From Rhytidiadelphus loreus (lineage: Eukaryota; Streptophyta; Bryopsida; Hypnales; Hylocomiaceae), in contig OX344765.1 in NCBI GenBank assembly GCA_947034895.1, positions 32,307,001 to 32,371,000 on the forward strand: a DNA stretch of 64,000 bases. Reading direction: 5' to 3'. Numbering within the stretch: position 1 is the stretch's first letter; each line of letters begins with the position of its first letter. This document shows positions 34,967 to 47,411 of this stretch, one piece after another. The notes beneath the pieces are model-generated. The model saw only the letters and a program-made list of their open reading frames with translations, was not told where the DNA came from and made no database searches. Both the position numbers and the translations under genes were made by a program.

Positions 34967-36722
34967 TGCTAAAGTCCAGATGTCTCTACAAAGGACAAAA
35001 TGGATCTTGGATAGGCTTGTGTAACCTCAATTTTTTGGATTTTTTTAAAATAGAAAATTACATTATCTTTATGATAATAAATTTTTTATTTCAATTGGTA
35101 TCCAAGAGCAAAAGTTATGCCACATATAAACAAAATGGGAGAATGGACATCCAAAAATCCACAAAATCCTGAAATTTTTTCAATTTATTTTTAATAATAG
35201 ATTATATTTTGTCTATATCAAAAGCTTTGATTTATTCCATTGGATTAGTGATGTGAAAGTTTTGGAGCTTCTTATTTTGTGGCAATTAAAATAAAATTGT
35301 TGAAAAATAACTTATTAGATCCATTTTTTAACTCAATTTTCAAAATTTTCAAAAAAAGGAAGTTTTACAAAGTTAAGTAAGCTTGCTAGAATAATCTCAC
35401 CAATGGAATAAGTGTATTTCAATTCCATCTTAGAGCTTTTAACAATTTAGTTTTTTCCATATCTCGTGCTAGCTTCTACTTGACAATTTTTTAAAGAATG
35501 AAAATAGCAAGAGTGTTTTTTGAATTCTTTCTATAGATTTTCAATTCAAATTTTCAACATAAATTTTTTTAGAATCAAAATATTTAGTGAAAAAAATTTA
35601 GGTTAAGGAGATTCAACATCAAATAATATAGTCAAGGATCATTCTCAAAAATCCAATTAATTCACTTTAACCCCTAAAATCCTGAGGTCTTATTTTCATC
35701 AAAAACCACTCAAAATTGCCATTTCTATTACAAAGTGCAATTTTTTATTTATATTTTTTGCATATCTAATCGTAGGATCTTGTACTAAGGTAGACTAGTA
35801 TGTAAATGTGTAGAAGAACTTTTAGAAACTTTGACCACATAAATTGTACCTTACTAAGCTAGAAGTTTTGGCTTTGAATCATCTTAACTTAAAAATTTTG
35901 CACTATTCACTTTGAATTTCTAATTTTTCATATTGAAGAATTGAGTTGACAATGTAGGAATTTTTTAAATGAAAAAAAAAACTTAATTTTCATTCAATAA
36001 AAATTTATTAAATACGGGTTGAAGGAAAATCTAAATCTTTAATAACTCTAAGATAGAATTGGAACACACTAATCTCAATGGTGAGATTGTTCTATTGTAG
36101 CAAAAAAATTAAACTTTGTAAACCTTTTTTTCTTAAATTGTGAAAATTGAATTCAAAAATGAATCCTACAAATTATTCATTCAAGAAGATTGCCTGAAAA
36201 ATAAGATTGTCCATAACTTTCATGTAACATATTCAAATGGAATGAATCAAATTAAGTTTTCCATGTACATAAAATTACAATCTACGATAAATAAAATTCT
36301 TAAAGTTAAATGGGGGGGATTCTTCCTACCGCACATATAAAAAGACTTTTTGTGCCATAATTTTTGCTCCCAAGTACCAATTGAAATAAAAATGATATTC
36401 CTTGAAAGTTAATATATTTTTCTACCTTCAAAAAATCTTTCAAAAAATCATGATGAATATTGAAACTGTAAGAGCTTGCACAAAATCCATCTTGTCTCCC
36501 AAGGGGACAATGAGACTTAAGGGGTTAAAGGCAAATATCTTGCAGTCTACTAAGTGAAAGTTTCTAAAATTTATTTTTAATTATTTTATCCTAATCCAGT
36601 GCCACATCCTATGGTTAGATATACAAGAAAAGGAGTTTGTAATTTGTTTTTGCTCTTTGTAATAGAAATGATAGTTTGGAGTGTTTTTTATCAAGTAGAG
36701 GCATTGAAATTTTATGAGTTAA
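34967..36722 (+). mobile_element. piggyBac-like TTAA element, family A, host of a nested copy
   Basis: The left part (34967-35666, from 'gctaaagtccagatg') and the right part (36529-36722, ending 'cattgaaattttatgag' then TTAA) are the two halves of one family A element, split by another copy. The join falls inside the family's 'ttcacttaaatgcaaatatc' block. TTAA at 36719-36722 marks the right edge; the left TTAA has decayed. Confidence 0.75.
35667..36528 (-). mobile_element. piggyBac-like TTAA element, family A, nested and inverted
   Basis: TTAA at 35667-35670 and 36525-36528 bracket 862 bp in opposite orientation to the host element. Left edge CCCCTAAAATCCTGAGG; right edge ends GAGACTTAAGGGG. 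Removing it with one TTAA gives 'ttcact-TTAA-aggcaaatatc', matching the uninterrupted family sequence. This supports TTAA duplication on insertion. Confidence 0.85.
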
Positions 36723-38189
36723 ATACGTAATACTACGAGGATTTAATTCATCAATTGTTGCCAAAATTCTTTTGAGTTTCTCCCTTTATAAAATTAAAAT
36801 AAATCTTAATTCTATGTAGTCTAATTCTTCAATGTGTAGGATTAAAATTAAAAGCACATTTTAGATTAACATTATTAGCAATACAATATGAAACAAATAT
36901 CCATAAAATCTTATAACATAAGTCAATTTGAATGTCTTCTTTCCAATGGTATTTTACAAATTTTCTAAACAATTTTTTTCAAGGAGTATATTTATGAAAA
37001 TGACAATTCTTTAAAATATCTTCAAAGTATCTTTAAAATGTATACAAGTATACCTCTACATTATGTTTTTTAGCTTTTGAATTTTGAAATTGTAAGTGGT
37101 AGTATATGTTAACACTTTTAAAATAACTTCTAATTTTAAGATCCTATTGTATTTTTTTTTATCAAAGTTCTCATTACCTTTTGATATTTATTACTTATTC
37201 ACCAAACCATTTGTAAAAAATGGTGACATTAACGTTCATTAAAATTAAATATGAAATAATATAATATTTAAAGAAAAATACTCATGTGAGAATTAAATCT
37301 TCAAGAAATTTGTTTCAAGTTTGAATGTTTTAATCTCAAAGTTGGGCTTGACTGCTTTTGCTCTTGGCAACACAAGTTTTGCTAGCCAATATCAATTAAA
37401 ATATAAATAATGTTCACCAAAAGCTAATTTGTTTTTATATCTTGAAAAAGAAATTCAAAAAATCACACCAATAATCAAGATCATAAGAACTTTTGTCTAT
37501 TTCTACAATTGCAAAGCTTAATTCCTTTAAATATGTGTTATTCAATAAAAAGATAACTTGGGTTTCATAAGAAAGAGGATGGTGAGTAAGATGAAATGTC
37601 TATGAAGTCAAATGAACATGATATACGTATATTATTGAGCTCTTTTGTCATTGATACTTTAATTTGTCTTGATATGGATGTTTGTATTTCTATATTATTT
37701 TCAATGAAAAGATCATGTCTTTTATGTCAAATAAGTAAATAAAATTTAATAACATAAGTATAGTACAAGTAGAATATCCAAGATAACTTCATTTCAACTT
37801 ATGACTGGAACGTTTGTCAAATAGATTAACTATTAGAGTTGAGTGCAAAAAAGAAATTAAAAATATTAGTAGATGTTCAAGTGAATGCCATTTTAGCCAA
37901 GTAGAGTTTAGAAAATATTGAAATATTATTTTTTATAAAGAAAATATATAGTTGCCAAACCTTTGTCCCCTATCTCTTTATCAACCTACTCTACTTAATT
38001 AACTTTCAACTTGAAACAAGTCAAAAAGAGATAAACAATCTTCTTTCTTTGCCTCTTATAGCTTGTATGGAAGAAATCTACATTGAAGTTGTACATGAAG
38101 GAGTTAACAAGAAGTCATTCATTGATTAGGATTATTTAGTATACTAAAGTCTAATCAAAAGCTTGTAGTTTACTCCACGATCTTACCTT
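36723..38189. other. AT-rich stretch
   Basis: No gene or clear repeat boundary seen. Confidence 0.4.
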
Positions 38190-38400
38190 TATTCTACAAG
38201 GTTGTTAGCATGAAAGCCTAGATACCTACATTATAGGCACTTTCCATGGTTATAGGATACCTATGTTATAGGTACTTATGTTACAGGGCACCTTCAATGG
38301 TTGTAGGGTACCTATTCACACCTAAGTTCAATGCTCATAAGCTTGCATTTCTAAATTCACACACTAGTGTTGTAGATCTATCCTACATAATTTTCATGTT
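38190..38400 (+). repeat. Dispersed repeat R, copy 1
   Basis: Shares an ordered series of phrases with 60785-61005: 'tacctacattatagg', 'ggttataggatacctat', 'caccttcaatggttgtaggg', and 'ctcataagcttgcatttct' near the end. Internally it repeats 'tacctatgttataggtac'. Nature unknown. Confidence 0.6.
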
Positions 38401-38775
38401 TTGATAATATCACTAACTACAATTTCTACGCACTATATTTATTTATTCTTTTTAATCAAGGATAGAGACTATTAAAAAAAATCACTGAAAAGAAATCAGT
38501 AATTCATAGGTTCAATCTTCTACCTCACTGTTAGAGTTAGAAATGAAGTTGGGGTTTGGGGTACATATCTTACCATTAGTTGTAACTCGGTATTCATAGA
38601 CCAAAGATTGAAGTGACTCACTAGAAGATCCCACATGACAAATTAGATCAATCAAGGGTCTTCTCATGGGCATCTCATTTTTATTGGTCTACTACTCAAA
38701 CCATATTTCCACTAGTGAGGACAATTTTGAACATATCTATTGTGGTACTTTTGCTCCAGCATAAACTTTCGGTTC

Positions 38776-39000
38776 TTAACATGTAAACGACCCCAAGGAC
38801 TTTTATCGTCCGGTGGATGACAAAGAATCTTTCTATGTAAGACAAAAGTACAATTATTCATCCTTGGAACTTTGTACAAAAAGGGGAGATCTTGGACAAT
38901 AGTTTGACTTCCAAGGAATATATTTTTTTAAGTAGATGACACCACATAGTACCCAAAGGGGTAATTTCCACGGGCACCAACCCGGCATTTAAGGGTTTAA
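38776..39000 (+). mobile_element. TTAA MITE, family B
   Basis: TTAA at 38776-38779 and 38997-39000 bracket 225 bp. Left end decayed (CATGTAAACGACC); right end CATTTAAGGGT. The core 'tccggtggatgacaaag', 'gtaagacaaaagtacaa', 'agtttgacttccaa' and 'atttccacgg' matches family B. Confidence 0.8.
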
Positions 39001-39038
39001 ATGCTTTATGGACTTGAACGGTATTGATATTTTTTATT

Positions 39039-39275
39039 TTAACCCTTAAACGTCGAGGAGGATGTTTGGCATCCGATGGATGACAAGGAATCCTTGCAGT
39101 AGTAGGATAGAAGTACAAAAGTGCATTCATCCACGGAATTTTGTTGTGAAAAGGGGAGGTCTTCTATAGTAGTTTGACTTCCTATGAGTGCTTTTGCTAT
39201 TTCTAAAGCCCATGACTCACACAGTAATGAAAAGAGATGATTTTGAAGGTCACCCCTTCATCCTTTAAGGGTTAA
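39039..39275 (+). mobile_element. TTAA MITE, family B, best-preserved ends
   Basis: TTAA at 39039-39042 and 39272-39275 bracket 237 bp. Ends CCCTTAAACG and CCTTTAAGGG are inverted over the first eight bases. It sits only 38 bp from the previous family B copy in the same orientation. Non-coding. Confidence 0.88.
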
Positions 39276-41429
39276 ATAAAATAAAACAAAACAAAATTGC
39301 AACACTTAAAAATCAATTGCTATCAAAAACATTGGAAAAAAGTACTTCAATGTTTGACGGTGGCGTAGCCTTAGGGGGGGGCAACACCGAGGGATTTTTT
39401 TATTGTCAGTTACCAAGGCCCTCTTGGCAACCAACGACAGTGTACTGGTGATAATATTGTAGCCAACAACACTGGAGCATGATATATGTGCCAGTAGCTC
39501 CGGGGGGCGTCCAAACTCTTGCACGGATGGGGGTGCGGGTGGGGGTGCACCGGTGCGGGAGCGAGTGTGGGTAGGGGTGGCCATCCCGGCCAGTCACCGA
39601 GAGGGACATGGGTTTTCACCAAATGAAGGAGATGACAGTGAGAGAGTTCAGTTTTGTTTGGAATGGCTGGTGAGGCTTGAACTGCCATTTCCATCTCCAG
39701 GTCCACCATTCACCAGTCCTATTGTTGGTCCCACATTGCCGGGTCAACACAATTTTCTTTCCAGAAAAAAGCAAGCATAACTTATTTATTACCCCAACCC
39801 CAAGGCAATTGTGACCCCTACTGGTGGGGCCCAGTCGCACGGTCTTGCATTTGAATGCGGTGAAAAAAACTGGAAAGGATTCGCATTAGACAACTTCAAA
39901 GTGGAATTGGGGATTGTTTACCAATGAGGGAGGGGTCCCTTTTGCATCTTTGAAAAGGGGATCCTCCTATTGTGAACAAAATTGTCTTATATAAGGGCTT
40001 CTGAGCCAACCCTAATCCTAAGTCACTCCCAAGCATCTAGGGAGGTATAATATCTTCCGAGTATGGGGAGAACCATTGCATGGTTATACAATGTTATGAT
40101 TGAAAGGGGTGGAATTGGGTGGAATAGTCACCTTTTCTAACTTCAAGGAACACCTTTATGCGGTTTAGACATATAGACAAAGGTCCCCTCATTATTTCAC
40201 AACTGGAAAGGACACAGTAGGATTACCATTGCAACCATGGACTTGGGAGTCCAAAGGACCACATTAGAATATATAGTCCCTCCTTCAAGACAACAAAGGA
40301 GAGTGATATTTTTTTTGCTTTGACCACTCTTATAACGTGTCTTTATTGAAAAATGAGTTGAAATGAAATATGTGTAAAAAACTTTATAATTTGTCTTTCT
40401 ATTGCAACAATTTTTTTTTTGAAACTGATCAAGCTAAATATGTGAAGTGACCAAAGGAACCACAATGGATGTACCCACTTCATGAGTTTCAAAATTGAAA
40501 ACAACATTATTGAAATTAGTAAAGGACCAGTTTCTTTTTCTATGGAGACATTGTCAAAAACTGTGCTTTTTTGGTATGTTATTCAAAAATGAAATTGAAA
40601 CTTATAAAAAGAATTCAACTACACAAAACTGAAGTAAAGTATTTTAACAAAGTGTGGAAAAATTTCAGCCCATTCAACCACATGGATTGAAAGATTATTT
40701 CATTTGAAGTGAGAAAAAAACACTTTTTTTCATTCCTAAGAAACAAGGTCAGCAAACTTCGGGGCCTTTTGGAATAAAAAATTTATTTTACAAGAAAATG
40801 AGGATTTTGACCACTCGTAAGTACATGATGTTAGGTTCAATCATTACAAATTTTAGAAGCAAATATGGAATCTAGCTTACTCTAAATCACCCTACAATGC
40901 AAGGACATTAAATGAATTGGCAACATACTCCTCATTTCTTGAAGATTTCTTGTGCAATGAGGAAATGTTTTATTCAAAATCCAAATAGTAAAAAAGTTAG
41001 AGACAAACATTTGGAATATGTGGAAAAAATCTCAATAATTTTGACCTCATAGATTGCAAGATAATAGGACTTGAAGTTAGAAGAAAATGTTTTTCTTGAA
41101 ACCGCCCCAACATAGCTAACAAGTTTTACTACTCTTAAAATGTGATTTGAGGACTAAAATTTGTTTTTTTTGGACAATTGTATGCTATATTTTATTAGTT
41201 ACATACATGCCAAATTTCAAAAGTTAATGAGCTTTTTTGCAAAAGATTACAAAGAGATTCCTAAATTGCCAAAGCTAACCAAAATGTTTAGGACAACATA
41301 ACTTTGGATCTGAGCACTGATTGGAAAAATAAATAGTTTTTCACCAAGGAGGTACATGTTTATACATTGTGTCTAAATTTCACGAACATCTTATCAAAAA
41401 TGACTTCATAGGAACCTATCTGAGATTTC
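39276..41429. other. Intergenic stretch with a GC-rich patch
   Basis: Positions about 39350-39850 are GC-rich, with overlapping frames up to 99 codons on both strands (39410-39709 minus) whose Pro/His/Gly bias follows a 'gggtgcgggtggg' repeat; no gene is supported. The rest is AT-rich with no recognised feature. Confidence 0.4.
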
Positions 41430-41469
41430 TTGTATACGTTGAACATACACTTGGTCCTTTAGGGATTAA
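41430..41469. mobile_element. Right end of a TTAA element, family E
   Basis: The right edge 'acttggtcctttagggattaa' ends in TTAA (41466-41469). Reversed, it reads TTAATCCCTAAAGGACCAAG, close to the element starting at 63976 (TTAACCCCTAAAGGACCAAC). The left end of this copy was not located. Confidence 0.5.
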
Positions 41470-41793
41470 CCCTAGTAAGATGAGGCTCAAAAATTATGAG
41501 ATTCCTAGATGAACAAGCTAGGATTCATTCTCTTTCTCCTATCCCTCAAGAGTTGGATTGAGCTTATTTTTCTTCTTTATTTTTTTAATGACACCTTCAA
41601 TTTTTCAAAGAAAAAAATAGGATTCATTCTTCAATTCAATAATGTCCCTCGAATTCATTCATTGGACACTTTTGTTCCTCCGCAATCTCACAAGGTTAAG
41701 CCAAGTGACCAAGAGAGCATTTTGAGGTTGATGCTTAATGTTAATATGTCATGTAGCATTCTTGAGGTGAAATTAATAAACTAATTGGGCATT

Positions 41794-42720
41794 ATAACCA
41801 CTAAAGTCCCATTGTTCCCTTTGGGATTTAAAAGGTATTTGTATAGTCTCTTTCAATCTAAATTTTCATTGTGATTTTATGGAAAAAAAAATTGAAATAG
41901 GAAAACACATTAGCTTTGGGAAAATATAATAATTATTTTTATTTGAATTGGTGTCTAGGATCAAAAGTTAAACCACCCTAAGCCTAAAACAGGGGTTGGT
42001 GGGTAGCACAAAAAAAATCCCAAAAAGTCAAAATAAAATTTTCAAAATTTTGTTTCTCTTGGAAAATAATTTTGTCTACATTAAAAGATTTTATTTATTC
42101 TATTTTGGCTAGTGAAGAAAGAATTATGGACAATCTTGTTTTGGAAACAATCTAAGCATCTTTTTGGAAAAGAACTTAAATTATTCATTTTTTAATGCAA
42201 TTTTAAAAAAAGTTAAAAAAAAGTTAAATATGGATTATTTCACTTGCTAGAACAATCTCATTGTTGGGATTATTGAATGTTTCAATTCCATCTTAGACCT
42301 ATTGATGATTTAGGTTTTCCTTCAATCTCATATCTACTTCTATGTAACAATTTTTTATAGAATAAAAATCAAGTGTGCATTTTTTTATAAATTCTAGACT
42401 TTCAACTAAATTCTTCAACTTGATTTTTTTTTTAACTCAATATCAATAGTACAAAAGAATTTAGCTAAGAAGATTCAAAGCTTTTAAATCTAGTTAGCTA
42501 AGGTGCTAAAAAACAATTCCCTTCACTTAAAATGCAAATACCTTGCAATCCATGAAGTCAATTTTTTTCTACACATTTTTATTCTAGTCTAGTGCAAGAT
42601 CCTATGGTGAGATATGCTAACAAAACAATTTCTAAATTTTTTTGCTCTCTACAATAGAAATGACAATTTTGAGAGGAATTTGATTAAAAAAAAAAGAAGG
42701 CCTTGGAATTTTGGGGGTAA
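41794..42720 (+). mobile_element. piggyBac-like TTAA element, family A
   Basis: Left edge 'ataaccactaaagtcccattg' with TTAA changed to ATAA; right edge 'ggccttggaattttgggggtaa'. All family A landmarks lie between. About 927 bp, no intact ORF. Confidence 0.75.
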
Positions 42721-42930
42721 AATAAGATTGCTAACTATTTGCTGTGAAACATAACACAAAATATTCAATGTATTATTAGGGTTAAAAACATATTATTAGG
42801 AAAAAGAAATATAGCTTCTTTTCTAAGATCATAAATTCCATGATTTTAAAACATCATTCTATTCATTTAAATTTTATTGTAGCAATATTTGAACTTGAAC
42901 AAAAAATACATTAAATTGAATATTAGGATT

Positions 42931-43525
42931 ACTAGTGTGCCTTGTGCCATTGCCATAGTATATAATACATTCAAAAAAATTGATTTTTAATTCATAAAAA
43001 CTTTGAAATTCAATATTTTTCTACCATGAGTTAGAAGGCTATGAAACAAAGTTTGTGCACCCCTTGTTGCATAGAGTTTTTTTAACCATAACAAGAATGC
43101 GACTAGGGAACATATGGTTCCGGAGATCTCACTTTAACAAACAACCTCATTTAAGGTATGAACTAGTGTGCCTTGTGCCATTGCTACAATCAAAATAAAA
43201 GTAAAAGTAACTTTCTAATTTTTTAAATTTATATAAAACTTTTTAAATTCAATATCTTTCACACTATACGTCCAAACGCCATGAAACAAAGCTTGTGCAC
43301 CTCTCCTTGCAATGAGCTTTCTGACGGTAGCAAGAATGTGACTAGAGGATGGATGGTCTAAGAGATCTCATTATAACAAACAAACAAAACAAATAGCCTA
43401 ACTTAAGGTATGGATTAATGTGCCCTATGTCTTTGCCACACTACCAAGAACACAACTGGGAGACACACAATTCTAGAGATTTCACCATAACAAACAAACA
43501 AACAAACACTCATTTAAGGTATAGA
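42931..43525 (-). repeat. Repeat N, tandem cluster (two copies and a partial third)
   Basis: Minus-oriented copies start with 'actagtgtgcc' at 42931 and 43162 and a variant 'attaatgtgcc' at 43414. They each end in an AACA/AAAC-rich tail followed by 'cctcatttaaggtat'. Spacing is 231 and 252 bp. The third copy is short (to about 43525), lacking the middle. Confidence 0.75.
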
Positions 43526-43604
43526 CAATTGCAATTATTTTTGAATAATCAATGCGTTACAAAAACTTTCTTTGTTGAACCTTGACATCCATACCTTAAT
43601 TTAC

Positions 43605-43828
43605 TATGTTTGTTTTGTTTTGTTTGTTTGTTATAGTGAAATCTTCGGAATCATATGTCTCCTAGTTGTGTTCTTAGTACCATCGGAAAGCTCTCGGCAA
43701 AGTGGAGTGCGTGAGCTTTGTTTCATGGTATTTGAACCTATGGTATGAAAGTTATGGATTTATGAGTTATTTTTTATTTTAGAAAAAATTTACTTTTATT
43801 TTCACTATGGCAACGGCACATGGCACAC
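43605..43828 (+). repeat. Repeat N, inverted copy
   Basis: Plus-oriented copy facing the tandem cluster: a (GTTT)n start, then 'gaaatcttcggaatcatatg', 'accatcggaaagctctcgg', and an end at 'ggcaacggcacatggcacac'. Its last bases meet the TA MITE at 43829. Confidence 0.75.
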
Positions 43829-44252
43829 TAAGGTAGTATGCTCTAAAAGCGCCCATGATCTCCAAAATGCCCCTATTTTTAGGTGGAGAATGGAGATGGG
43901 GTGATCCTTAAATGGACCACTGTAGCAACTGAATGCATTGAGGAAAAAAATTATTTTCCTAATGCAAGAGCCAATCATTTCCTTTGATTTCCGCACATCT
44001 CTCTACAAGTTGCAAGTGGGTGGATTTGGGGAGACCTATATATGGTCCCAAATAGGTACCTATGCCTTGAATCTTTGAAAATTTATAAATAATTCAAAAA
44101 TGCTTGGAAAAATAGAAAACCACTTGTGTTAGGTTCCACATCCATTTTTCTTATTCTGAAAAATGATAAAAAAAAAAATGATTCTATCCACAGAAGCCTA
44201 TGAAAAAGGCAGGCCACCCCTTAAATGGTCACTTTTGGAGCATACTACATTA
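43829..44252. mobile_element. TA-flanked MITE, AGGTAG group, subfamily 2
   Basis: TA at 43829-43830 and 44251-44252 bracket ends AGGTAGTATGCTCTAAAAGC and, inverted, GCATACTACAT. It is 424 bp, and nearly the same element as 56978-57391 ('ccttaaatggaccactgtag', 'attgcaagagccaatcat'-like blocks). Inserted at the edge of repeat N. Confidence 0.85.
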
Positions 44253-45798
44253 GAGTGTATGTTAAGTTAAAAGAAACCGTCTGCAGATAACTCCCAGGAG
44301 CATCTGTACTCCAAGGACACACCCACACACTATTTTACATTTATATGACAACTTGACGTGCATTTTGAGTTTTGATCATTGTACATCCAACACAAGATGC
44401 TTCCTAAGTTTTGGGAAAGTGTCAAATAGAATGTTCTTGTCGCAATACTCTTTCCTTTTTTCTATTTCCATCAACCCCTCAAAAGCCACACACAAGAATT
44501 ATGTTTTTTTTTCCTTCTTCTTTCTCCTTCTTTTTTCTTCTTTCCACGAGAAAGGGGCACTTGAAGTGAGTTATGAATGGTGGGATTGGTTTCCATGTGG
44601 AACATGAGCCTTGTTGTTACGTTAGAGGAACAGAAAGCGTGGCGCTCCGGAAGGGAAAAAAATTGAACCTCCGTCCCCTTGAATAATAAATTCAAGTCGT
44701 CTTGTGTCGTTGGGGTCAAAAGTGAATAACTGAGAATATGGCCCCTTTTGTGAGTGAGTGTGTGTGTGTCCGTGTGATAGTATGATATGTGTGTACCGGT
44801 AAAGGTCTGAAATTTCACGTGGTGACTACTCAGTGCTGTAGGTGGGGGACTCAATATCTCCCCCAAGTGTACCAAGAAAAGGTCAACAGTAATAACTCTT
44901 ACAGTTGTTGACGAATTTGGGGAACACACATTTTTTCACTTTTGGGGGGGGGCAAAAGGAAGAACCACAACTATATGTGACGCGGTTGCAAAAACTGACC
45001 GGTATAAAATCCTAAAATGCTCACCACCTTTTGAAGCACAAGGTTCATTTTTTGGATACACATACAATCAATACTTTGAAATTTTTTATAGTTTATAGGG
45101 ACATTTGGGGGGGATACGGGGGGAGGGTAAATAGTGCTAGATTTTACCAAGAAAAAATCTTGAGCTAAAAAAATGGCAACAAACCATGAGTTTTTTCACT
45201 ATCTAGATGACTTCACATTTCTAAGAAAATCTTGGATGAAATCATCAGATTGTGGATGGAAATAGAATTTATAGATATATAATATGTGTTGATGTGATAT
45301 TTTCTATCCGATATGTGGGTCAGTGTTGAAATTTGGAGCATTAGTATAACATTTATATTGCCACTTTGGCACTTTATAAAAACGAAAGAAAAATAAATTT
45401 GTGTAGCTTATTCATATGATGTTCAAAAAGTACATGGAAAGGGTGAACCTTCAAAATTGGATTACGTTGTCTCTTAATGAGAATTGTGCTTACATACCTT
45501 TTTCATATGTTTTCATTTGCATTCCACTTAGGCCATTTCCCAACTTATTTGAAGCATGTAACTCTGAATATTCTTTTTATGGCAGCATGAACAAAAGGCA
45601 TTTCTTCAGTATTATATTCTTTCCCAAAAAACTACAAGTGGGGTCAAATTTGAATACACCAAGCTTGCAAAAAGCAAAGAGACATTGGTAGTGACTTCGT
45701 CAAAGCATTTGAAATGCCAGTGGAGGCAGATATCAATGTCGTTCCAAAAGACATGACTGACCCGTGTCCAAGGGCTGAAAAACAACAGATGAATGCAT
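44253..45798. other. Mixed intergenic stretch
   Basis: About 44270-44950 is less AT-rich, with a minus-strand frame of 152 codons (44471-44929) and a plus frame of 84 codons. The former is rich in simple-sequence translation products and not recognised. The remainder is AT-rich. Confidence 0.35.
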
Positions 45799-46129
45799 TA
45801 AGGTAGGAGGTCCTTAAATGGTGCAGGTTCTATAACGGTGCCCTAAGTGAAATGTACATCATATGTACATGTTACTTTTTCATAGCCTTCAGTAGTGTAC
45901 AAACTATGTACATTTTAGCTAGGGCACCATTTTAGAGCCCTATGGCAGTTCAGCTTCAACATTTTACAACTAATTCTACAAAGCTCATAAAAATATGAAA
46001 CCACTTGGGGTAGATGTTAATCCAACTTGTCTTTCAAAGAAAATTCACTAATAAATATTTCAGTTTGTTTCACATCCTCAAAAGACAGTTCCAGCCCTTA
46101 AATGCTCCATTTTAAGACCTCCTACCTTA
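45799..46129. mobile_element. TA-flanked MITE, AGGTAG group, subfamily 3
   Basis: TA at 45799-45800 and 46128-46129 bracket 331 bp. Ends AGGTAGGAGGTCCTTAAATG and its inverse AAGACCTCCTACCT. Shares an interior with 48532-48850 ('gaaatgtacatcat'/'caatgtacaaatag' region and 'caacttgtc'-type blocks). Confidence 0.85.
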
Positions 46130-46785
46130 GATGTTTTTTGGGGCCTCTGGGAGACCACGGGTTTTAATGTTGTGAGAACCCAGGGGACGTAATTGTTGGC
46201 CTGACACCTCAATGGTCCTATGTGGTCGAGAGGTTGCCAGCGCATTTCTGAAAGAAAAAAAGAAAATCAACTTCTTTTTGCATTTGAAGAATTTATTTAT
46301 TTTTATTTATTTTTTTGACAGTTGGCCGTCCTTCGTTGCGGGGGAACAGTGAAGGGGAACAACCCTCAAACAGTCTCTCGGAGGCCCGAAAAAACATCTA
46401 ATGGAAAAGCTCTTACTCTACTTTTGGCAAATTTTGTTGGTTTCAAAATAGAGTTACAAAAGATATAATTCATTGTATTTTTTACTTAAATAAAACTAAT
46501 TTTTTTGCCACAAGTTGGAACTCCATTAATTAATCTTTGCCCCCGCCTCTTTGTGTTTGGCAAGAACCCCTTTCTCCGAATGAAATTACATGGTATAGGT
46601 AGAACTTCTCTTAGTGTATGGTGTTGGAACTTGTTTATGCATTTAGAGAGGTGTAATAATGGACACCTAATAGATGTTGGCTCTAACTACACTACTTTTC
46701 AAAAAAAGTGTTTGAAATTGGGCCCACCTACTAACTACATGAGTGACAATTATGTACTAAGAGAGAATGCACTAAAGAGAGGTTC

Positions 46786-47081
46786 TAAGGTAGTCTGCTC
46801 TGAAAGCAACCATGCTCTAAAAGTGATCATGACACAAAGGTACATTTTGCTTTCTTCAATGTAACAACATGAGGTGGTTGCTTTTAGTGACCACTATGTT
46901 TCAATTTCAAAAATTCGTAACTAATTCCACAAAGATCCAAAAAATATGAAATGACTTGGGTTAGATGCCAATTCCATTTTCCTACCTACGAAAATTTACT
47001 GAAAAGTGTTTCAAGAAGTTTAGCTTCCCCCAAAAGGCAATCAGCTCTTCTCATGGTCGCTTTAAGAGCAGACTACCTTTA
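46786..47081. mobile_element. TA-flanked MITE, AGGTAG group, subfamily 1
   Basis: TA at 46786-46787 and 47080-47081 bracket 296 bp. Ends AGGTAGTCTGCTCTGAAAGC and inverse GCTTTAAGAGCAGACTACCT. The interior is inverted relative to the copy at 11114-11417. Confidence 0.85.
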
Positions 47082-47274
47082 GTTAGTTGCTGTTGCACGT
47101 TCTACCTCCCATTCCAAGAAGAGGGTGTGCTATGTGGCACCTGTTTATTGGTGAGAGCCTTGAGAGAGTCTATGTGGCACCCATTACTTTGCAACTCCAC
47201 ACTCCAATGGCTGCTACCAACCATCCGTAGTAGTACGTGAGTAGTTCCTAGTTCATTGTGCGGAATCCATTGCC

Positions 47275-47411
47275 TCTTCTTCTTCTTCTTCTTCTTCTTC
47301 TTCTTCTTCTTCTTCTTCTTCTTCTTCTTCTTCTTCTTCTTCTTCTTCTTCTTCTTCTTCTTCTTCTTCTTCTTCTTCTTCTTCTTCTTCTTCTTCTTCT
47401 TCTTCTTCTTC
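47275..47411. repeat. (TTC)n microsatellite, about 45 units
   Basis: Nearly perfect 137-bp TTC/GAA run. It generates spurious poly-Leu, poly-Lys and poly-Glu open frames on both strands. GAA/TTC runs of this length can form triplex DNA in other systems. Confidence 0.97.

Noticed and set aside
39306..39840. Several 67-99-codon frames in a GC-rich patch
   Set aside because: Overlap each other on both strands, are biased by a short G-rich repeat and match no family I know.
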